A stretch of DNA of 64,000 nucleotides from Setoptus koraiensis. Its lineage: Eukaryota > Arthropoda. Positions 11,329-20,621 of the stretch are shown here, one piece after another (within the stretch, counting starts at the first letter, position 1; every line of letters starts with the position of its first letter). Where the stretch lies: positions 4,650,001-4,714,000 of the forward strand of contig CM106585.1 of NCBI GenBank assembly GCA_048013815.1, read 5' to 3'. Under the pieces are notes generated by a model. It was not told the DNA's origin and did no database searches. It was given only the letters and a program-made list of their open reading frames with translations. The position numbers were made by a program, and so were the translations under genes.

Positions 11329-12284
11329 AACATGCTGTCGTCATGCTTCTCTGGTCGCCGATGGGCCTTCTATCCGGACGATGGGAAACAGATCAATCAC
11401 CGCATCAATTGATGCGGTGCACTGTTGCTGTTGTTGCCGTTTCTGATGTTGTTGTTGTTGCTGTTGTTGGCGTTGTCGGCGTGGTTGTTGGCGTTGTTGT
11501 TGGCGTCGCAACAGCCACTGCCAGCGCCAACACTGACATCAACAACCGCGCCAACAACCACACCAACAGCAACGCCGACAACACCAACAACAACATCACA
11601 AACGGCAACAACAGCAACAACAGCGACAACAAAGAAAAAAGAATCGTCGTTGTCACGACAACAACCGGTTGCCGCTGTTGCACTTTCAATGTTTGGTCGC
11701 ACAACGGCAACAAAAGGAAACGGCCACTCAATTTGTCATCAGCGTTAGCCAGACAAAATAACGCGCCGTGTGTGTGTGTATAGCTAAAACTTGTAACAAC
11801 TTTATCAAGTGGACACAAATAAATGCCTGCCGCGGCCAAAAATGGATCACGACGATGACGTTTGTCCGCCGTCCGCCGTCCAACTGGCCGCTGCCCACCG
11901 TCCGACTGGCAACTGCTGACATTAGCCGGTGTCAGTCTGATTGCTGGTGTCAGTGCGACGGGCACTCGGACACACGGTGCCAGTTCAACGAGCCGCTAAA
12001 TGCCACTGACCACAACCACTTTTACCTGCAACAAACGACCATTTCCTCTCTGCGACGCCGGCCTACCTGTGCCCGGCGCAAACATATCATATCAGCTAAT
12101 ATAAATATAAATATTGTCAACCGGTGACGAGCGCAAGCCAACTGCTGCCCAATGCGATGTTTATCGGCCCCCTCGGATTGACATTGAGGGCGTGCTCGTT
12201 GTATGCGATCGCATACGTTTTATACGGGGCCTGAATACTCATTTTGTGCGCTCACATGTCGCCATATCTGGCTCGAATCGCCTA

Positions 12285-12360
12285 TATTCACACTATATTC
12301 ACACCGTATTCACACTGTATTCACGCTGTATTCACACTGTATTCACACCGTATTCACACG
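12285..12360. repeat. 11-bp tandem array (TATTCACACYG)
   Basis: Seven units start every 11 bp: 12285, 12296, 12307, 12318, 12329, 12340 and 12351. Short open frames across it are repeat shadows. Confidence 0.9.
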
Positions 12361-12571
12361 TGGTGGCCGTGTTCGCGTACTCGCGCCGATGTATCCGATG
12401 TTTTTTACAAATGGACAATCGAGGCCTGAATAGCATTCAGTGAATACAACCGATGCGATGCTCGTTGGTGCTGCACGGCGCTCGCACCGGCGATGATGGA
12501 ATCAATCATTGGCGGCCGTCAGTCGTTGGCTGGAGCCCGGCCGACGAGACACAAATGATCACATGATCCGG

Positions 12572-12640
12572 TCATATGACCAGCGATCATATGACCAGCG
12601 ATCGTATGACCAGCGATCGTATGACCAGCGATCATATGAT
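12572..12640. repeat. 15-bp array with CATATG/GATCGTATGA
   Basis: CCAGCGATCATATGA-type units start at 12580, 12595, 12610 and 12625, with a partial unit before. CATATG is itself an E-box palindrome. Confidence 0.88.
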
Positions 12641-13768
12641 CAGAGATGATATCTCTGTGATATGACGCATAGCGAGACGAAGAGAAGCAAAGTTGTTAAA
12701 CGGCGGCGTGAGTTGGCAGCTCTCACCAGCTCTCGCCGGCTCTCACCAGGTAGCGAATGCCATCGACAGGTAGGAATTGCAATTGGCGGGCGTGGCGCTG
12801 CGAGTTCATTGTCATGTTCGTCAGCGTTTATAAATAGCATTATAAGTGGCATTATGCTATTATTTATATATAGTTATAGTTGTATAGTTATATAGTTGTA
12901 GTCGTATAGTTTCAGCATTGTGCGCCAGTTATGTTGACACCTGTAATTATGATGACAATCGGATGACAGATGGACGGACAATTGTCATGGTGACACATGA
13001 CAATGAGTCGCTGTTGCCGCTTAATCGCATTTGAATGTTGACACCTCTGTCGGTGTCAGAGTGGCTCTTGAATTGCTGCTGCTGCTGCTGCCGTTGAAAC
13101 ATAACAGTTAGCTACAGGTAAAGCGAGCAACTTTGCCTGCAAACTGTCGGCCAAGGTGATGATTATAATCATCGACACATACCTTATACGACTGTACGCA
13201 AGCCATCTCGTGCTAACATGGCCAGTTGATTGACAAGCAATTGAACAGGTAATGGCCAGTTTAGCGATATGGCCGCTCACTCTGTTTCAATGCCATTTTA
13301 ATTGATCAGTTTGATTTGATAATAGCTTCCTTTGTTCCAGGTGACACACACACACACACACAATCTCGTTGCATTCTGCTTGTGAGGATTGTTGCGGATC
13401 GTGTATCACATTGTATAGATTATTGCATTGTATGGATTATTGCATCAGGTAGGTGTAGTAGCGGCGCCCGGTGAGTTGGCCGTCGGTGTTGGCTTGCGAA
13501 GTTAATTCAATCGGACACACCAACGACACCACCACGTCTCGACAGCTGGCGATACCCCGGCAATACCTCGGGCGCTTGCCGGTCATCGCTCAATGATGCA
13601 TGCGAATTGGCGCGAATATGTCGGCCCATCGGCGACTGTTGCCGATCGGCGATTGTTGGCCAGCGTATCGGTGGTCCGGCTAATCGCATTTGTTTGTAAT
13701 GAAGCATTCAACAACAACAGCAACAAATTGGCTTGTCTTGGCACGGCCAATCCAACAAGCGCCAACAA

Positions 13769-13810
13769 GCAACAACCAGCGAGCAACAACCAGCGAGCAA
13801 CAACCAGCGA
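13769..13810. repeat. 14-bp tandem array (GCAACAACCAGCGA)
   Basis: Three identical units lie at 13769, 13783 and 13797, with a decayed fourth after them. Confidence 0.9.
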
Positions 13811-14128
13811 CAGGCAACAACCGGCAAGCATCACGCTCGTCATTGGTGGTCTAGAGGAATTATTCTCAATTATTTGGCGTTATACGCTACGACTACAATT
13901 GTGGCAACTTGCTGTTACCTGTTTGCTGCTCACCAGTAATTGGCTATTTGTTTTGGTTGATATGGCAACGTGATCGGCCGGCCGGCCGGCATGTTATTAC
14001 AATGATTCACAGCTTGACGCTTCGCCATGTTGCCTTGTGTCCATCACGGCTACGCAAGCTTGTTGTTGTAGGCATGTTGTGTAAGAATGTTTGTTGATGG
14101 TCGCTTGATTTTGCATAGTTCACTTTGG

Positions 14129-14160
14129 GAATTATCAGCACACTAATGTGTTGATAATTC
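14129..14160. repeat. Hairpin, 14-bp arms with one wobble
   Basis: Arms 14129-14142 and 14147-14160 pair throughout apart from one G-T position, around the loop CTAA. Confidence 0.82.
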
Positions 14161-14598
14161 TGGTTGCAACAACACAAACTCACTTGTGAGTAATAGTAAT
14201 AATAATAATGTAATAATAGTAATAATAAGTAACAAAACAACACACTGCTCCGCAAAAGTGCTGCCAACATCCGTCTAGTTCGCGTCCGTTTCTGGCTCAC
14301 CAATGTTCCAATGTTGTTCTCATCAAATTGTGCTGTTGGATACCTCACAATTATACTCGTGTGCCTTACCTGTGCTCGAGCTACACCTCTCTCGACCGTG
14401 ATGATCCATCATTCGCGAATCGCCAAACCATCCACAAAACCATCTTAACTAATCAACTGACTCACCAACTAACCAACTTACTGACGTGTCAATCAAGCTC
14501 AATCAGCTTAAATTGGCCTTGAGATATATGCATTCATGTGTATATATATATATATTAACGAATAACTTATCAACAAATGTTTATTATGTTTATAAATT

Positions 14599-17500
14599 CT
14601 AGCTCTTTAATGAGTACCAAACGCCACTTAAATCGTCTCCCTCTTCTTCCGCTTCTTGGTCTTCCTCAATGATATCCCTCAATGATTGGCCCTTATCACG
14701 CCATGCATCTCTCGCCGTTTCGTTCCTTTTAGTGACGCTCTGATATTGGCGATGGTGCAATAATTTTCCATCATCAAACCATGAACTAACTGGCCTCTTC
14801 TTAGGCGACTCTGTCCATAGATCTATGTTGCCTGTGACGTTGAGATTGTTATCAAAAATGATGTAATTATTTATCACTTGCTTGTCTAGCTGCCGTTGGT
14901 AAGGCGACAATCTAGCGGTGCTGTTTAGCAGGTAACGTTGGCTTAATTTTAAACCGTTAACCAGCTTCACGTGAACATTGCCTAAAACTGTTAGCTTATT
15001 AAAAGATGTCAAGTTGCCTTTCATAAAAAATGATCCACGCTTCATGAGAGTGCCCTCCATTAGATCGGGATATAGTACAGTTTCCTTATGAATATTTTTT
15101 GATTGCTCGCCGTTGCCTGTAAAGTTTGAGCGAGCGAGCCTGCGATCGCAAATTATCCTGCTCTCAGGTATAGCGATTATTTCGGTTACGTTTAATCCAT
15201 CTTCAAAAGTGATACTTGAAAACTTTAAATGAGAGAACACGAAACCATTCACTAGACCTCTGCTGTCTCTAGTGAAAACATTTGATTCAAATATTGCATA
15301 GTTCTCGAATTTGAAATTACTTTTGATTGTTTGAGGCCTACTTTTTGATAGTATTCTAGCTATAAATGGTGAAAATAACTGATTATTAAAGTTATTTGTA
15401 AAAATCTCATCAACTACATTACTACCGTCCAAAACTAGTTGATTCAATGCGATTACTCTATTAGACCCTCCAACAATGTCGAACCACGGATGGATGGCTA
15501 TCCTAGACCGATAAAACGAAACTAAATCTGTTTGGCCAATCGCGTAATTTGATTGAATTCTATTGGCCACAACATGCCATTTTGTATGCATTCCTCTGGT
15601 CAGGGTCACTCGACCGCGGATGACCGCCCCAGAATTGACCGTAACAACATCGGATACAAGAATACCATTAATTTTAGAGTGTAATGGATTTTTCATCTCT
15701 AAGCGTTCCAAAAACCTTAGAGACCTAAAGCTTGATGACGGTCTTCTATCATGGGCATAAGATAAAACCTTATCCAATAACTCCAACGTGTCATCTACAA
15801 CAACTTGTTGCTCGAATCCTTTCGCTGGTACTACCAGATTGTTGACGGTGGTGTGTGATGGCAATAAATTACTAAAAACTAACGTAGTGTGAATAATCTG
15901 AGGGAAGCTTGCGCCTCGAATAGGTATAAGATGTTCCATCCAGTTTTTGACATAGTTGACGGCCGAAAAGTGACAATGATCGGCTTCAACCAAGTTCTCA
16001 AACTTTTTCAAGCCACTATGATGAATAGTAGAGGCTAACCATGGGTTGTTCATATCTTGTATTGCTATATTGTTGATATGGTTGAGATTGTTCGTAAAAT
16101 CAAGTCTGCCAATTGTCAACGGAAATGATATAACTCCTTTGAGATTTGCAGTATGATTGATTAATCTAGATAAAATAACTCCTGGTGCCTTCACATTCTG
16201 TCTGATAGGTCCCATCGTGTCAAAATGTGTTTCCTCTGAAAGTTCCATTCCTGATACTAGATGAACACCATTAACGAAAAAGATTTTAGAGCTTGATTCT
16301 CCTGCCTCGTCTCCACTATGATCGTCTTGAGAGACAGTTAAAATTTCTTGAGGTAAAATTAGGTTACTTGTTGTTCCCGCTACAATAATATTGTTGAACA
16401 GCGGATCGATAATGAAACGCTTGCGACCTTTCACTGTTATTGGCGTGTTAAAAGTTGAAAGCTGACTAGCAGTCATAACATCCCGTGGTATTGAAATACC
16501 GTTCAAATTATCAATCTTAAATTGATTATAGACATTAATGACAGGTTGTTCCAACTCCTCGGAATGGGGCTGTTGTTGGAAACTCAGTTTTGGTATGATG
16601 GCATTTTTGTCTATCCTGACTAGTGATTGTTTTACAAAATCAGCGAATTGATAAATGTTATTGACTAGCTGGCAATCGAGATGGTTGTAAACGTTAATCC
16701 GTCCAAAACTTGTTGCGGTACCCTGGAATTTTTGATGCTGACCAATTTTCATCAAGTAATGATTTTGTTTCAGATGGAGTTGCTTCGCATTGATCGATAT
16801 AAAAGTACTTGGAGAGTGAGCAGCATAAATGACGATAGGACTATTCCTAATGATTAAATTAAGAGACTGGCTTCGACTTGCTTCAATATTCTGCCGAATG
16901 AATAAAAGATTATCTGGTTTCAGGGTGACTCTAGACTGATTATTCTTAATTCTGAATTGATGAGGAGTCTCGTGACTTTGCATTATACTGTCAATTTTAT
17001 TCTCGAGCTGATTTGTGGTTAAACTATGAAAGTGTGACTTGGATCTGACAACAACCACAGAATTGGCGACCGTTTGGTTAATTGAAGCTCGCATCAAATG
17101 ATTGACGTCGCCAAAAGGCTCGAGTCTATTACAGCAAGCACTAGATAGATTTCGCTGAAAGACTACCCCATTGTGAAACGTTTTAGTTCCTTCGAAATAC
17201 CAACGACCACTTCTATCATATTTTACATGATCCGTCCAAGATTGCGGACCAAAAACGCTCTGTATTATGTCGGTCACGGATGTTGTATTGTTTTTGATGT
17301 ATCCAAGTTGGACATTTGTGGCGGAATAAACAGTAGTTATGAAGACGGGTTGTAAGAAATGTTTTATAGAAGTCACTTTTGTAGTAATTCTGTCTTTGAA
17401 AATGTAACTGTCATGATTTTTCCTGATTTTCTCCGTCACCCCGTCGGCAACTCGATGCAATTCTGTCACTTTATGACGAATATTCTCGATAAAATTGTTT

Positions 17501-17796
17501 GCTTTCTTGAACATTCGCTCTATGGAGTGTCTGTCCAGATGAATTTCTCCATCTGTAGTTAATTCTGAAAAGTCAGTCATTGTGGTTGTTGTGGTCCTCT
17601 GTCTGAGTTTACTTGATGGACTCTCCGGAAGAATGATAGAGGCCTCTAGAGCTCTGTTTAATTGGTCGCGTAGGACCGAATATTGTTTCCAACGAGCCTC
17701 TAAGTTAATCTTCCAATGGCTAAGACTACTCTGGGCCGATATCTCTTGGCTAATAAACATCAAGAGCAACAACAATAAAATTGTGAACAATGTCAT
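14599..17796 (-). CDS. Large secreted protein with NG-type beta-strand repeats, function unknown
   Basis: Single-exon frame of 1,065 aa. I place the start at the ATG at 17796-17794 because it is followed at once by a clear signal peptide (MTLFTILLLLLLMF, then a likely cleavage site after ISAQ). The frame is open further upstream but without a better ATG. The stop is TAG at 14599, with AATAAA about 14 nt beyond on the coding strand. No membrane span follows the signal peptide, and several N-glycosylation sequons (NNT, NQT, NLS, NST) point to the extracellular space. The body repeats a loose pattern of alternating hydrophobics with Asn-Gly turns, for example LVNGLKLS, FVNGVHLV, KINGILVS, FEDGLNVT and VLGNVHVKL, which suggests a series of short beta-strand modules. 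A dibasic, acidic tail closes the protein. I do not recognise the family. An extracellular-matrix or cuticle-associated role would be a guess. Confidence 0.8.
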   Translation of the reverse strand: MTLFTILLLLLLMFISQEISAQSSLSHWKINLEARWKQYSVLRDQLNRALEASIILPESPSSKLRQRTTTTTMTDFSELTTDGEIHLDRHSIERMFKKANNFIENIRHKVTELHRVADGVTEKIRKNHDSYIFKDRITTKVTSIKHFLQPVFITTVYSATNVQLGYIKNNTTSVTDIIQSVFGPQSWTDHVKYDRSGRWYFEGTKTFHNGVVFQRNLSSACCNRLEPFGDVNHLMRASINQTVANSVVVVRSKSHFHSLTTNQLENKIDSIMQSHETPHQFRIKNNQSRVTLKPDNLLFIRQNIEASRSQSLNLIIRNSPIVIYAAHSPSTFISINAKQLHLKQNHYLMKIGQHQKFQGTATSFGRINVYNHLDCQLVNNIYQFADFVKQSLVRIDKNAIIPKLSFQQQPHSEELEQPVINVYNQFKIDNLNGISIPRDVMTASQLSTFNTPITVKGRKRFIIDPLFNNIIVAGTTSNLILPQEILTVSQDDHSGDEAGESSSKIFFVNGVHLVSGMELSEETHFDTMGPIRQNVKAPGVILSRLINHTANLKGVISFPLTIGRLDFTNNLNHINNIAIQDMNNPWLASTIHHSGLKKFENLVEADHCHFSAVNYVKNWMEHLIPIRGASFPQIIHTTLVFSNLLPSHTTVNNLVVPAKGFEQQVVVDDTLELLDKVLSYAHDRRPSSSFRSLRFLERLEMKNPLHSKINGILVSDVVTVNSGAVIRGRVTLTRGMHTKWHVVANRIQSNYAIGQTDLVSFYRSRIAIHPWFDIVGGSNRVIALNQLVLDGSNVVDEIFTNNFNNQLFSPFIARILSKSRPQTIKSNFKFENYAIFESNVFTRDSRGLVNGFVFSHLKFSSITFEDGLNVTEIIAIPESRIICDRRLARSNFTGNGEQSKNIHKETVLYPDLMEGTLMKRGSFFMKGNLTSFNKLTVLGNVHVKLVNGLKLSQRYLLNSTARLSPYQRQLDKQVINNYIIFDNNLNVTGNIDLWTESPKKRPVSSWFDDGKLLHHRQYQSVTKRNETARDAWRDKGQSLRDIIEEDQEAEEEGDDLSGVWYSLKS

Positions 17797-18125
17797 TGTT
17801 TCGGGAGCTCGTTGTAGCCCCTTTGGCTCCAGTTTTATCGCCGGATAGAATAAATTGATCCACAACCACTACTATTAGCTGATAGTGTGTGTTTAAAAGT
17901 AGTAAATTTTTAATAAATTTAAAACCACTCGTTGTGGGTGAACAACGATACTGATGGTCTTGTATCAATCAATGCGATTGATATCGAAGGTGTATCCATA
18001 TCGTTCCAGTTGACCTGATGATAAACCTTCAAGTGATAATGAAACAAAAACAAAAACAGTAGTAACAACAACAATAACCAGTTTTTTGTTTTGTTTTTTT
18101 GTTTGTTAGACTATTTATTGAAGAA
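17797..18125. other. Intergenic: promoter of the secreted gene and 3' end of the NELF-E-like gene
   Basis: AT-rich spacer between two - strand genes. AATAAA on the - strand (18119-18114) lies just past the stop of the NELF-E-like gene and is its likely polyadenylation signal. A T-rich run lies at about 18,083-18,110. Nothing else is supported. Confidence 0.6.
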
Positions 18126-18757
18126 TTAGAATATATCGTCGTCGTATGAGACTAACTCCCTCTTTAGATCAAGATCTGGAGCTGGAACATTATTATCCTT
18201 TCTGCTTGCTATTGCAGACCATTTTTGTTCGACCTTTGTATCGCCCGACTTTTGAGTCGATACCAAGTTGGGTGCTCGAGATGGGGGTTTGAAGAGCCTA
18301 ACTGGCGATTTCTCCGCAGGTTTGTCAGAGGGTGAAGGGTTGCCGAAGGTGTCGGCGTTTGAAGGACCTGATAAGCGATCAGGAACTTTTCTTTTGAAAC
18401 CGGAGCCAACAGGCTTCCTCTCTGGTAGCTTTGATGATATTTGAGGCAACGCTCCGGATCTTTTTAATTTTTCAATCACTTTCTTTGCATCTATAGCGCC
18501 CACTTCGTTGGCAGACTTTTTCAATGTGAGGGTGGAGTGAACCACTGTGGGTTCAGGCTTGGCTGATTTCAATTGTATCAATGAAGCTCTCTAGAGGATG
18601 CGGAGTAAATGGAACAATTAGTCACTCAATCTGGTACAGTACAGAAAGCGGCTAGCCTTAGATTAGGTATACTGACCTTTCTTTTTAGTTTTTCATATTT
18701 TCTCCTGAGCGACGTCTCTTCGTCTGTCTCTTCTTTCGGGAAGCAAATGAAGACCAT
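18126..18757 (-). CDS. Nelf-E: NELF-E homologue without an RRM (two exons)
   Basis: CDS complement(join(18126..18590,18677..18757)), 181 aa; the 86-bp intron runs GTCAGT...CTCTAG. Exon 1 encodes 27 residues beginning MVFICFPKEETDEET and ending in a basic coiled stretch (LRRKYEKLKRK). Exon 2 continues with RASLIQLKSAKPEP, STLTLKK and a VIEKLKRSGALPQI motif. This order matches the N-terminal half of Drosophila NELF-E, whose start and KPEP/LTLK/KLIKSGAIPAI blocks I recall. The C-terminus (WSAIASRKD, then YDDDIF) matches the end of that protein (WSSIAASK, then an acidic YDEDF-type tail). NELF-E is a subunit of the negative elongation factor that holds Pol II near promoters; in flies and mammals it contacts nascent RNA through an RRM. 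Here the two conserved ends are joined by only about 60 Pro/Ser/Lys-rich residues, with no RNP motifs. Identification is good; the missing RRM is the oddity. Confidence 0.82.
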
Positions 18758-19194
18758 TTTCGTTTGGGATTGGCGAAAATTTTTCTGCTGGCAACTAACC
18801 TCTTTGCCGTATCCAACTTTTGATCAACTTCTTCTAGAAAGAAATAATCATCCAGGAATTGTTTCTGGTCGAATTCGCCCAGCGATACGTATGGAATTCT
18901 GTTACGTTTGCCGTCACAATCAAAGGTATTTTTGTGTTGTTTGCAACACCCGACAGAGCAATAAAGCCGGCTACAGCCTGGACATTTGTATGGACTGTTC
19001 TCCGTTGAGCAGACACAACAGGGCTTGGTGAGTTGGGAATGGAATTTTTGCTCGACAGTGTCCTCTATTTGGCTGTCCTCCGAGTCGGCTATTTCTCCCT
19101 CCTCTAAATCCGAAGAATCGTCCGAGCAGTAATTGGACATCAAATTTTGCAGCCCGCTACTGGATGTGACAGGCGATTGGGGGATATTTTGCAT
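18685..19194 (-). CDS. ZNHIT6/BCD1: Box C/D snoRNA protein 1 homologue (HIT zinc finger), short
   Basis: Frame of 169 aa with ATG at 19194. Residues 25-48 are acidic (DLEEGEIADSEDS). Residues 59-93 form a zf-HIT domain: Cys59/62, Cys71/74, Cys79/83, His87 and Cys93. It is followed by YVSLGEFDQKQFLDDYFFLEEVD (102-124, shown here as one block of 23 only by position), matching the YISIQQF...LLSDYRFLEDV block that defines BCD1/ZNHIT6 among HIT-finger proteins. BCD1 acts in box C/D snoRNP assembly. Relatives carry a long C-terminal region after this block; here only about 45 basic residues remain. The last 24 codons overlap the first exon of the NELF-E-like gene in another frame. A donor-like AG/GTTAGT at 18800 might mark an alternative exon end, but I found no in-frame partner exon. 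Identity is fairly sure; the true 3' structure is not. Confidence 0.75.
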   Translation of the reverse strand: MQNIPQSPVTSSSGLQNLMSNYCSDDSSDLEEGEIADSEDSQIEDTVEQKFHSQLTKPCCVCSTENSPYKCPGCSRLYCSVGCCKQHKNTFDCDGKRNRIPYVSLGEFDQKQFLDDYFFLEEVDQKLDTAKRLVASRKIFANPKRKWSSFASRKKRQTKRRRSGENMKN

Positions 19195-19440
19195 GACAAT
19201 GAGGCTAATGAATTATCACATGTATCGTTTATGTTGTTGAAAAAGAGGGTTACAGGCCGGCAATTGCCATGATTGGCCGTGCGAGAAACAACATGGCTCG
19301 CATATGCTGCAATTGAATTTTGTGAATCTTGCGCAGATGCGCAGAGAGAATTTGCAAAAAGTTCGCCATGTCGTTACTCACACTGTGTGAGTGTGTAATG
19401 GCCAAACAAAAGTAAAAGCGCACGCCGTACAATCGCCAAT

Positions 19441-19483
<43 letters not shown>

Positions 19484-19819
19484 CATATATTGTATATAAC
19501 GCACACACACACACACACTTTTAGCAACATGGTGAGTGTGGAACGAAAGCGTGATTCACAGCAAGCGACCAACTAGACAAGCTGGCGGGCAGGGGCGGTC
19601 TGTTGTGGCTGTTGGTGTGTTTGCAGTTGTAGATGGCGTTGGCATTGAGCTGATCGGGCGGCAGGCGTTGTACGAGATTCGATGCGAGTGTGTGTGTGTG
19701 CGCGAGTGTGTGTATGCGCGCCTGCCACTCTGTGTGCGTGCGTGTGTGCGTGTGTGTGGTGCTGTGGTAGCTGTGAGCGGCACCGCACCGCACAGCCACC
19801 CTATAGTTGGTGTGAGCGA

Positions 19820-19889
<70 letters not shown>

Positions 19890-20621
19890 TGCGAGAGAAG
19901 TGTGTGTGAGTATCAAGCTAGCGGACGAACTGACGAACGATATAAGGAACATCCATTACCAGCACTTGGCTAGCTAACAACGTATATGAATGAATCAACA
20001 CAGCACAACGAGGACGAGGACAAATTTCCACAAGCTTCCACTGCTGCTGCCGTTGCTGCTGCTGCTGCTGTTGCTACTCCTTCTGTGAACATATCATCCC
20101 AATAATTATTATTATTATTACCACCACCACCACCACCATCACCACCACTACTATTACCACCCTTAACATTATTATTATTAATTATACTATTATTCTTATT
20201 ATAACTATTATCACTATTACCATTATCATTATTACTATCTTTACTATCGCCACAACTATTACTATTATTATTGCTATTACTATTACTAATATTACTATTA
20301 TTATTGGTTTCATAATTACTAACAAGCGGCACAAGAGAACGACAGAACGATAATAACTATTATTACCATTATTATTACTATTATTATTACTATTATTATT
20401 GTTTTACACATTACAAACATCGCAACACCAGCGCCAACCTCGTACCAGGAGCAACATTTATCATCGGCATCGACCATTTATACATCGTGATACATTCAAA
20501 ATTATAATAATCAATTCTAGATTATTGTTGTTGTTATACATTATACATTATTAGTTAGTATACACGTACCCATACACACACACACACACTCAACACACAC
20601 ACAAGAGCCATATTTAACGCC
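19195..20621. other. Divergent promoter region and 5' UTR with CA/TG and trinucleotide repeats
   Basis: This separates the BCD1/NELF-E pair (-) from the Asn-rich gene (+). It holds a CA run (about 19,442-19,476), a TG run of about 32 dinucleotides (about 19,824-19,887), a GCT run (about 20,040-20,078), ATT/ACC triplets (about 20,096-20,315) and another ATT run (20,345-20,402). Stretches of open frame are all repeat shadows. The + strand part close to 20,621 is probably the 5' UTR of the following gene. Confidence 0.6.

Larger units (their letters stand above)
1..14598. other. Gene-poor, repeat-dense flank
   Basis: No supportable gene was found. The longest open frames are translations of tandem repeats (Ser-Gly, poly-Gln, poly-Leu/Cys) or lack any conserved protein character. 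The stretch is GC-richer than the gene block after 14.6 kb. It holds many separate short-period tandem arrays (9-21 bp units), long TTG/CAA runs, perfect palindromes, and recurrent words such as CAGTGGCC, CACCTG/CAGCTG and TTACGYAA. Intergenic or large-intron DNA of a gene outside the window is the simplest reading. Whether the arrays are regulatory cannot be told from sequence alone. Confidence 0.7.

Noticed and set aside
17797-17865. Upstream extension of the secreted protein by 23 codons
   Set aside because: The extension begins with TTG, and the ATG at 17796 leads straight into a signal peptide, which would be buried by the extension.
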